63,973 bases of DNA from Blautia sp. MSJ-19 (GTDB taxonomy: Bacteria; Bacillota; Clostridia; Lachnospirales; Lachnospiraceae), in assembly GCF_018918125.1 (NCBI RefSeq), contig NZ_JAHLQA010000026.1, positions 1-63,973 of the forward strand, written 5' to 3'. Shown here piece by piece: positions 1-5,934 of the stretch (the first letter of the stretch is position 1; every line of letters starts with the position of its first letter). Below the pieces are notes generated by a model. The model saw only the letters and a program-made list of their open reading frames with translations, was not told the DNA's origin and made no database searches. The position numbers were made by a program, and so were the translations under genes.

Positions 1-46
1 TCCTTTCTATGCACCCATATCAGATGAAAGAAGTATAACATAAAAA

Positions 47-80
47 GGAACTCCCCTTGAAGTTTGTCAAGGTAAGTTCC
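47..80. terminator. Inverted repeat, possible intrinsic terminator
   Basis: Arms GGAACT-cc-CCTTGA and TCAAGG-ta-AGTTCC pair across a 6-base loop. An A-run lies just left of the hairpin, so on the minus strand it would be followed by a U-run; on the plus strand there is no good T tract. It could end a gene lying left of the window, act in both directions, or be an operator upstream of the regulator promoter. Confidence 0.45.
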
Positions 81-146
81 CTATTAGACAAAAACGGGAA
101 GTTCGAATAATAATTTACACAAAATCTGTTGTACTTCTAAAAAGAC

Positions 147-176
147 TTGATTTCATGCGGGGGGGGGCGATATACT
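147..176 (+). promoter_or_regulatory. Promoter with G9 homopolymer in the spacer
   Basis: A -35 element TTGATT (147-152) and a -10 element TATACT (171-176) are separated by 18 bp. Nine of the spacer bases are an uninterrupted G run (159-167). Loss of one G gives the optimal 17-bp spacing and gain of one gives 19 bp, so slipped-strand mispairing here would tune or switch transcription of the LytTR regulator that starts at 217. The elements are read directly; switching is inference, and the tract is also a place where sequencers miscount. Confidence 0.6.
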
Positions 177-216
177 ATATATGTATAATTATGCAATAAA
201 GAGGATTTTTGTTTTA

Positions 217-942
217 ATGAAAAAAATTGTAATTTGTGAAGACTCAGAGATTGACCGCGAAATATTGAAAAGTGCTTTGAATCAATACTTCAGTGAGATC
301 AACGAGGAACTTGAACTTATAGAATATATCTCTGCAGATGCGATGATTGCAGATGTGGAAGAAGGATATGCGGAGACAGGCGCGGATGTATTATTTCTTG
401 ATATTTATATGGAAGGGTTGAATGGGATGCAGGCAGCCCATAAATTGAGAGCACTGCGCCGCAAAATTCCTATCATTTTTCTGACCGCGTCGCCGGATTT
501 TGCAGTGGAGAGTTATGAGGTAAGAGCCGCAGGATATCTTTTGAAACCGTTTGAGGAATCCAAACTTCGGGAACTTCTCAGTCGTATCCTGCAGACAGAA
601 CGTAAACGACGCATTGCTGTTAAGGTCGGAAGACAGTATCGTTATCCATATACAGATGATGTCATGTACATTGAGAGCAGAGGACATGTGGTAAAACTGC
701 ATCTGAAAGACGGAACGGAAATTTCATCAGTAGAAAAGCTCAACGATATAGAAAAACGAATCAGTGAAAAACGTTTCCTGCGTTGTAACCAAAGCTATCT
801 GGTCAATATGGACTTTATCCGGGATGTACAGAAAGATTCTTTTGTCATGCAGAACGAAGCACGGATTCCGGTTCGTGTCAGAGGCAAAAAGAACGTCTTT
901 GACAGTTATAATGAATATTTTGTAAATAATTTTGCAGAATAG
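217..942 (+). CDS. LytTR-family response regulator
   Basis: A 241-residue AgrA/LytR-type two-component regulator. Residues 1-125 form a receiver domain with acidic pocket E8-D9, phospho-acceptor D62 in LFLDIYM and conserved K110 in YLLKPF. Residues about 135-240 are a LytTR DNA-binding domain, recognisable from YIESRGHVVKLHLKDG and the NQSYLVNM motif. The ATG at 217 is preferred over the one at 181 because AAAGAGGA lies 12 bases upstream and the receiver domain starts there. No partner histidine kinase is in the window. It lies directly upstream of the TasA-like locus, whose promoter has LytTR-like repeats, so it probably activates that locus. Its own promoter has a G9 tract. Confidence 0.9.
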   Translation: MKKIVICEDSEIDREILKSALNQYFSEINEELELIEYISADAMIADVEEGYAETGADVLFLDIYMEGLNGMQAAHKLRALRRKIPIIFLTASPDFAVESYEVRAAGYLLKPFEESKLRELLSRILQTERKRRIAVKVGRQYRYPYTDDVMYIESRGHVVKLHLKDGTEISSVEKLNDIEKRISEKRFLRCNQSYLVNMDFIRDVQKDSFVMQNEARIPVRVRGKKNVFDSYNEYFVNNFAE

Positions 943-1008
943 AAAATATGCAGGCAAAAATCATGAAAAAGAAATTTGCTGAAAAATTTATGGAGGGATT
1001 TTATTAAG

Positions 1009-1059
1009 AAAGATGATTTTTTTGTCGAAAAAGTTGATGTATTTGTGTAAAAAGGGAAT
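1009..1059 (+). promoter_or_regulatory. Three 21-bp-spaced LytTR-like direct repeats
   Basis: AAAGATGAT (1009-1017), AAAGTTGAT (1030-1038) and AAAGGGAAT (1051-1059) start exactly 21 bp apart, two helical turns, with 12-bp spacers. The middle copy fits the general LytTR half-site pattern [TA][AC][CA]GTTN[AG][TG] at all nine positions, the first at eight, the third at seven. The third copy covers the position of the -35 element of the promoter at 1073-1081. This is the arrangement expected of an activator site for the adjacent LytTR regulator. Confidence 0.6.
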
Positions 1060-1072
1060 AAACATCAAAATA

Positions 1073-1081
1073 TGGTAAGAT
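1073..1081 (+). promoter_or_regulatory. Extended -10 promoter of the surface-fibre locus
   Basis: TGG followed by TAAGAT gives an extended -10 element (TG at 1073-1074, hexamer 1076-1081). The position 17 bp upstream holds AGGGAA, a very poor -35 that overlaps the third LytTR-like repeat. A weak -35 covered by an activator site suggests activator-dependent transcription. The start site would be near 1088, giving a leader of about 140 nt. Confidence 0.4.
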
Positions 1082-1128
1082 AAACTTGTGGAAGTTCTAC
1101 AGGTCATTTGATCATAGGAAAATGTTTA

Positions 1129-1167
1129 AGCCGTCTGTTGGATTATCTCCCGGCAGACGGCTTTTTT
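1129..1167 (+). terminator. Intrinsic terminator in the leader of the fibre locus
   Basis: AGCCGTCTG (1129-1137) pairs perfectly with CAGACGGCT (1154-1162), followed by TTTTTT. It lies between the putative promoter near 1073 and the first gene at 1228, with no gene in between. It may therefore be an attenuator. Alternatively it ends a readthrough transcript from the regulator and an unseen promoter lies after it. Confidence 0.8.
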
Positions 1168-1227
1168 CATAAGTTTATAGAAAGATTGCTGCGGAAATGA
1201 AGCAGTGCAGGAAAAGGAGAGGAGATT

Positions 1228-1866
1228 ATGAGTAAACAAAAAGAAAAAACATCAGGAATCCATAAGTTCTGGACCGTGGTAGGAGTGATTCTCTGTATTT
1301 TTTTGATACCAATACTGGTCATCAACTGTACCTTGCTTTTCAAAGGTTACACGAATTCGGATGAAGTCCCGGGGATTGGCGGAATCGTTCCAATGATTGT
1401 TCTGACAGATTCCATGTATCCGGAAATTCAGTCCGGAGATCTGATCCTCTGCCACACAGAAGATGCAGAGGATGTAAAAGTTGGAGATGCGATCGCATTT
1501 TTTGATCCGGCTGGCAATGGCAGCAGCGTTGTAACCCACCGCGTTGTGGAAATTACAACAGATGAAAATGGAGACCTTGCATGGGTGACTAAAGGTGATG
1601 CCAACAATACCGAAGACCAGGCAATCGTCCCGGCAGAGAATCTGGTAGGTGTTTATCAGCACAGATTTGCGAAGCTTGGTAATGTGGCGATGTTCATGCA
1701 GACGACGCAGGGCCTGATCATCTGTGTCGTATGCCCTATCATTTTGCTGATTGCGTATGATATGATTCGTCGTAAGCTTTATGAGAAAGAAAAGAAGAAA
1801 GACACCGATGCGCTTATGGCAGAGCTGGAAGCTCTCCGGGCGGAGAAGAGTAACAAAGGCAATTAA
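1228..1866 (+). CDS. SipW-like signal peptidase I (Ser/His type)
   Basis: A 212-residue membrane peptidase. Membrane segments are near residues 14-36 and 155-180. Box B reads TDSMYP with nucleophile S62, box D reads THRVVE with H104, and box E is GDANNTED with D124 and D130. The Ser/His pair, rather than Ser/Lys, places it with the ER/archaeal/SipW group that processes TasA-type fibre proteins. The C-terminal tail is charged and likely helical. ATG 1228 has a GGAGAGGAG ribosome site. It is the first gene of the locus and precedes the main TasA-like protein by 93 bp. A 15-bp direct repeat (1795-1809 and 1865-1879) marks its 3' end. Confidence 0.88.
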   Translation: MSKQKEKTSGIHKFWTVVGVILCIFLIPILVINCTLLFKGYTNSDEVPGIGGIVPMIVLTDSMYPEIQSGDLILCHTEDAEDVKVGDAIAFFDPAGNGSSVVTHRVVEITTDENGDLAWVTKGDANNTEDQAIVPAENLVGVYQHRFAKLGNVAMFMQTTQGLIICVVCPIILLIAYDMIRRKLYEKEKKKDTDALMAELEALRAEKSNKGN

Positions 1867-1959
1867 GAAAGACACCGATCAAAAATTAAGGTATTTAGTT
1901 CCGGACATGCCACACGGAATTGGATATAAATAATACATGCTGGAAAGGAGTACATAATA

Positions 1960-2613
1960 ATGAGAAAGAATAAAATGATGAGAACAGCAGCTGTTCTTGG
2001 TGTAGCTGCACTGCTGACTACCAGTGCACTGTCTGGAACACTTGCGAAGTATACGACTAGTACAAATGGAAGTGACGAGGCGAGAGTTGCATATTGGGGA
2101 TTTAATCAGGATGCTAATACCACTATTGATTTATTTGATGCTACATATAACAATGTACAATCTGAAGATAGTAAGAATGTTATTGCACCAGGAACTGAGA
2201 AGACAAGTACATTTGCATTTGGTTATGATGTTAATGATAACGCTAAGGCACCTGAAGTAAAATATGCGCTGACTGTTGATGCTACAGCAACAGGAAGCTA
2301 TGCTAAACTGGATAAGAATTCAAGTTTTAAATGGACACTTAAAACTCCGAAGGCTGCTACCGCAACAGAATACGATACAGTAGCTGAATTAACCGCAGCA
2401 ATTGAAGCTTTGGCAGGAGATGAATCAGGCACAAAAGAGTACGAACCTGGAAAATTGCCGGATACATTTACCGCGGCAGACGAAGTATACACCGTTGGAT
2501 GGAAATGGGCATTTGATAACAATAATGATTCTGCAGATACAATAATGGGTAATGCTGCGACATTGGATAATGTAAAACTTGTTATTACTATCACCGCAAC
2601 CCAGATCGACTAA
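1960..2613 (+). CDS. TasA-like fibre subunit with SipW-type signal peptide
   Basis: A 217-residue exported protein. A basic N-terminus and hydrophobic segment (residues 8-25) lead into SGTLAKYTTSTNGSDEARVA, the pattern of signal peptides cleaved by SipW-like peptidases (AKYT then ARVA). The mature part resembles the TasA/camelysin beta-sandwich: VIAPGTEKTSTFAF early, then WKWAFDNNNDSADT, ending ITATQID. It has a strong ribosome site (GGAAAGGAG). A hairpin and a dispersed repeat after its stop separate it from later genes, as expected for a major subunit made in excess. I infer a secreted fibre or matrix protein; no ligand or polymer chemistry can be read from the sequence. Confidence 0.8.
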   Translation: MRKNKMMRTAAVLGVAALLTTSALSGTLAKYTTSTNGSDEARVAYWGFNQDANTTIDLFDATYNNVQSEDSKNVIAPGTEKTSTFAFGYDVNDNAKAPEVKYALTVDATATGSYAKLDKNSSFKWTLKTPKAATATEYDTVAELTAAIEALAGDESGTKEYEPGKLPDTFTAADEVYTVGWKWAFDNNNDSADTIMGNAATLDNVKLVITITATQID

Positions 2614-2657
2614 CCACACCAACAGCATAATTCCAATTCTGTGAATTCAGATTTCTC

Positions 2658-2700
2658 GTCCCTGTCCAGTGGCAGGACAGGGACGGTTCTTCTGATTTTT
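2658..2700 (+). terminator. Hairpin after main fibre gene, probable partial terminator
   Basis: GTCCCTGTCC (2658-2667) and GGACAGGGAC (2675-2684) form a perfect 10-bp stem. The downstream tract is T-rich but broken (TTCTTCTG then TTTTT), so termination may be leaky. That would lower expression of the downstream anchor and accessory genes relative to the major subunit. Confidence 0.65.
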
Positions 2701-2723
2701 CCAAATGACAGAACGGATTTAAG

Positions 2724-2750
2724 GTTACTGTTCACTCCGTTCACAGTAAC
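2724..2750 (-). repeat. 27-bp dispersed hairpin repeat, copy 1
   Basis: An imperfect palindrome with GTTACTGTTCAC on the left and TTCACAGTAAC on the right. Its exact reverse complement is at 56838-56864, and a 24/27 match is at 15991-16017. All three copies are intergenic, as expected for a REP-like element or a transcript-stabilising hairpin. This copy lies between two fibre-locus genes. Confidence 0.8.
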
Positions 2751-2828
2751 GATTTAAGTTCTGTTTTTTTGAAAGCTCAAAAGATAGAATTGCACATTTA
2801 TAGAAAATATAAAAGGAGGAGTCAGCGC

Positions 2829-3878
2829 ATGCCGGAGAAGTATTCCAGTGTGAAAGAATTTCATAATCGAAACCGTAATCTCTGGCAGTTTGTACTCCTG
2901 CTTGTGGTTTTGGTGGCAATTACGGTTACTCTGGTAGTGACCTGCCTGTATCAGTTTATTCATCACAGTGATTATGAGATCAACCTGTATCAGGGTCTGG
3001 TAAGTGCTGACCAGAAGACATCTTCTGTATCAGGAACCAGAACAGCGGACAGCAGTGTGAAGGAACTTACCGGAAAACAGGCAAAAGCGTTTGATTTTAA
3101 AGTTGCAGATGATGAAAATGTCTGGAGTACGAATACCTCGATCGAACTGTTTCATACCAGTTATCAGAACAGCAAAGGCGAGATTACCGTACAGAGTGCA
3201 GACTCCAAAGAAGTCGTGGCACCGGGCACAGAAGGAAATTATACATTTTCACTCAAAAATGCCAGCAAACTGGATTCCAACTACCAGGTATGGCTGGAGG
3301 CAGGTGTGAATGTCAGCAGTTCTGGAATTCCGATTGAATTCCGAATGGCAGGAAGTGATGGCTGGGTAGATGATAAGGGCGAATGGCTGAGTGCGAATGA
3401 ACTGAATAAGATCACAGAGAGAAAAAATCTTTATTCCGGAAAAAGTACAGAATATACGCTTTACTGGAGATGGGCATTTGAACGCGAGGAAGACGAGGCG
3501 GACACTTCTTATGGAAATCTCGCGGTGGATGCAGGAAATGTGTCCACAGGAAATCTGGAAGTAAGTCAGGCTGTTTCTTATAAAGTCACATTACACACCC
3601 TTGCTTCTGAGGGACTGATTGAAAACAGTACAACAGATTCTCCGACAGTAACACCGGGAACATCAACTATCACACCGGCACAGAACAAAAATATCGGAAC
3701 AGCAGGTAATAGCAGTTCTGTAAATGAAAAACAGGCAACAGCAAAGGATACAACAGCTATTACAAAGAAGGCAACAAAAACTGGCGATGATACACCTGTT
3801 TGGGGCTGGATCCTTTTACTTGGTGCAGCGGGAACCATTGCAGCAGGAATCGGTTATCATCGTAGAAAGGACAAATGA
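2829..3878 (+). CDS. TasA-related protein with N- and C-terminal membrane segments
   Basis: A 349-residue protein starting at ATG 2829, chosen because AGGAGG lies 9 bases upstream and the upstream extension to 2769 has no such site. A membrane segment (about residues 20-42) lacks the SipW-type AKYT motif, so it is probably retained as an anchor. The ectodomain has VVAPGTEGNYTFSL and YWRWAFEREEDEADT, matching VIAPGTEKTSTFAF and WKWAFDNNNDSADT of the main fibre subunit. A Ser/Thr/Ala-rich stalk follows. The end, TKTGDDTP plus hydrophobic stretch plus HRRKDK, looks like a sorting signal with a degenerate LPxTG (ATKTG). It may anchor or nucleate the fibre, a TapA-like role; this is inference. Confidence 0.7.
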   Translation: MPEKYSSVKEFHNRNRNLWQFVLLLVVLVAITVTLVVTCLYQFIHHSDYEINLYQGLVSADQKTSSVSGTRTADSSVKELTGKQAKAFDFKVADDENVWSTNTSIELFHTSYQNSKGEITVQSADSKEVVAPGTEGNYTFSLKNASKLDSNYQVWLEAGVNVSSSGIPIEFRMAGSDGWVDDKGEWLSANELNKITERKNLYSGKSTEYTLYWRWAFEREEDEADTSYGNLAVDAGNVSTGNLEVSQAVSYKVTLHTLASEGLIENSTTDSPTVTPGTSTITPAQNKNIGTAGNSSSVNEKQATAKDTTAITKKATKTGDDTPVWGWILLLGAAGTIAAGIGYHRRKDK

Positions 3879-3882
3879 TACA

Positions 3883-4464
3883 GTGAAAAAAGGTCTTACC
3901 ATTCTTCGAAGAATTTTTCTGATGATTCTGGGTCTGGCTCTGGGTTTGACACTTTATTTTACGAATGCACAGAAGATTCTTGGAAATCAGCTTCCAATGC
4001 CTTTTGGAATTGGTATTGCGAATGTCCTTTCCGGAAGCATGGAACCGACTTTTTCAAAAGGTTCTCTTCTTATTATTAAAGAGACCCAAGAGATAAAGAA
4101 AGGGGATATTGTTGTTTACCAGTCAGGAAACAGTCTGGTAGTACATCGTGTCATAGAGATTCAGAAAGATCAGATTACAACGCAGGGCGATGCCAATAAC
4201 ACATCGGACCCGGTTTTTAACAGAAGCGAGATTCGCGGAACTGTAATTGCCTGGATTCCATATCTGGGAACTATGCTCAGTCTGGTACGTACACCGGTTG
4301 GCGTGATCATCCTTTTGCTTCTTGCATTCCTTCTGATCGAAGGTTCTTTCCGCAGACAGAAAGATGAAGACGAACAGGAACTGGAAGCAATCAAAGAAGA
4401 AATCCGCAGGCTGAAACAAGAATCTGATAAGCAGGGAAAAGACAACATAGAAGATAAGTATTAG
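3883..4464 (+). CDS. Second SipW-like signal peptidase I
   Basis: A 193-residue Ser/His signal peptidase. GTG 3883 is chosen because it lies 4 bp after the previous stop with GAAAGG upstream, and the first membrane segment follows directly. Box B is SGSMEPTF with S52, box D VVHRVIEI with H88, and box E GDANNTSD with D103 and D109. A second membrane segment (about residues 130-155) and a long charged C-terminal helix follow. It is more canonical than the first copy, which has TDSMYP at the same site. Two diverged peptidases in one locus may serve different substrates; the next two exported proteins are the likeliest clients. Confidence 0.88.
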   Translation: MKKGLTILRRIFLMILGLALGLTLYFTNAQKILGNQLPMPFGIGIANVLSGSMEPTFSKGSLLIIKETQEIKKGDIVVYQSGNSLVVHRVIEIQKDQITTQGDANNTSDPVFNRSEIRGTVIAWIPYLGTMLSLVRTPVGVIILLLLAFLLIEGSFRRQKDEDEQELEAIKEEIRRLKQESDKQGKDNIEDKY

Positions 4465-4556
4465 ACAAAATAAAGTATTTTGGAAAAATGAAGTGAAGAA
4501 CTGATAAAATGCAAGTTATTAAAAAATTATCATATCGTGAAGGGAGGCAGGGCATT

Positions 4557-5072
4557 ATGGAGAACAGAAGAAATTTCAGCAGACTGATCATGCAGGCGTT
4601 CGCCATCTTGCTTTGCTTTACTTTGCTTTCTATGTGGCTCTTAAGCAATATGTATGCCAGATATACCACACAGGCATCTGGTGAAGACAGCGCGAGGGTA
4701 GCAAAATTTAATGTGACGGAGACAGGGAAACTTACTCAGGACATAGAGGATATATCAATTGCACCGGGTGGTTCTACAGAATATGAAGTTTCCGTGACAA
4801 ATAACAGTGAAGTTGCAATATCGTATTCCATCAGTGCAGTGAATAAATACAAAAATCTTCCCCTGGAATTTCAAATGTATAAAAAAACAGATTCAGACAG
4901 TGACACCAAAATCCTTGTCGTTGAAGACCAGATTTCAGCGACTGACCGATCAGAACATACCTATACGTTGAAAATCAGCTGGAATACAGAGGATGCAGGA
5001 CAACGGAGCGAAAACTATGCAGGAAAAACAGATGCTTTTGTTATTACATTAAAGGCAGTGCAGATAGATTAG
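4557..5072 (+). CDS. Small TasA-like exported protein
   Basis: A 171-residue protein. ATG 4557 has GGGAGG 10 bases upstream and is preferred to ATG 4509. After a hydrophobic segment (residues 11-32), MYARYTTQASGEDSARVAKF matches the SipW-cognate signal pattern. The mature domain has SIAPGGSTEYEVSVTNNS, like the APGTE strand of the other fibre proteins, and ends LKAVQID, parallel to ITATQID of the main subunit. At about 140 mature residues it may be a minor subunit or fibre cap. Roles within the fibre are not readable from sequence. Confidence 0.75.
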   Translation: MENRRNFSRLIMQAFAILLCFTLLSMWLLSNMYARYTTQASGEDSARVAKFNVTETGKLTQDIEDISIAPGGSTEYEVSVTNNSEVAISYSISAVNKYKNLPLEFQMYKKTDSDSDTKILVVEDQISATDRSEHTYTLKISWNTEDAGQRSENYAGKTDAFVITLKAVQID

Positions 5073-5106
5073 CCTGTACATGACAAACATGGGCAGGCTA
5101 GAGGAG

Positions 5107-5934
5107 ATGAGAAAATTGACAGGAATGAAGAAAAAAAGAAACAGAAGAAAAAAACGCAGGGACACAATTGCCGGTCTGAGCAGGACAGTTGTGTTTCTTG
5201 CGCTTTTTTGTGTGTTTCTTGGAATGCTGACTTTTGTGGCAGCCAAATATATCAGACAGACAGAAAAAACAAGTGTGGCAAATGCACAGGAATTTTATTT
5301 TACCAGTGATCTGCTGGATGGAAATGTGCACCAGGTATCTACACAGACAGATGGAATGGCTTCTGTGACGCTGACATTAATGAATCATGCAGATGAACTG
5401 AGATATTCAGAAGTAGATATTGCTTATACAGTTACAGTAACAGATGCAAATGGAAATGAGGAGACTGGAATCACAGTTGATCCTGCAAAAGGGAGTATCG
5501 CTAAGGGAGAAAACCACGATGCAGAAATCAAAGTCAGCGGTTTGAAAGCAGGAGAAAAATATGTCATAACAGCGTCAACTGACAATACATATGCAAAAAC
5601 TCTGACAGGTACAGTAAGCGTTAACGCAGTTGACAGTCAGGTGTATGCTTCTGTAAAAGACGGAGGAGTTTATATTGAAGTGACAGTATGGACTACAGAG
5701 AGTTCTGTTTCAAATATGATACTTAAATATTGTGCTGGTTTAATCCCTGATAATACAGATACTCAGTTAAAAAATGCGGTGACAGCATCTACAGATACAT
5801 CAATACAGATTGGCGAGAGTGGAATATGGACAGCAAATACGTCTCATGTATACCGCTTTTTCAAAAGTGTTGCATCCAGGACTTACAAAGCTGAGACAAA
5901 CGGAACGGAGGTGACTGTCAGTGAAGCAAACTAA
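5107..5934 (+). CDS. Exported fibre-locus protein with TasA-like signal
   Basis: About 275 residues. The start is uncertain: ATGs at 5080, 5089, 5107 and 5125 are in frame, and 5107 has the most plausible, though weak, ribosome site. After a very basic KKKRNRRKKRR stretch comes one membrane segment and FVAAKYIRQTEKTSVANAQEF, resembling a SipW-type cleavage region (AAKY). The ectodomain begins with a TasA-like strand pattern and continues with a fibronectin-III-like stretch (VDPAKGSIAKGENHDAEIKV, GLKAGEKYVITAS). Its end overlaps the start of the giant adhesin by 14 bp, so the two are translationally coupled. It may link the adhesin to the fibre or cell surface; that is inference. Confidence 0.62.
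   Translation: MRKLTGMKKKRNRRKKRRDTIAGLSRTVVFLALFCVFLGMLTFVAAKYIRQTEKTSVANAQEFYFTSDLLDGNVHQVSTQTDGMASVTLTLMNHADELRYSEVDIAYTVTVTDANGNEETGITVDPAKGSIAKGENHDAEIKVSGLKAGEKYVITASTDNTYAKTLTGTVSVNAVDSQVYASVKDGGVYIEVTVWTTESSVSNMILKYCAGLIPDNTDTQLKNAVTASTDTSIQIGESGIWTANTSHVYRFFKSVASRTYKAETNGTEVTVSEAN

Noticed and set aside
1795..1879. 15-bp direct repeat AAGAAAGACACCGAT at the 3' end of the first signal peptidase gene
   Set aside because: Real repeat 70 bp apart, but short and easily explained by a local slip; no functional reading found.
2725..2919. Small minus-strand ORF ending RYCERSEQ
   Set aside because: Its end is translation of the 27-bp dispersed repeat and its body is antisense to the anchor gene; a well-known kind of false gene.
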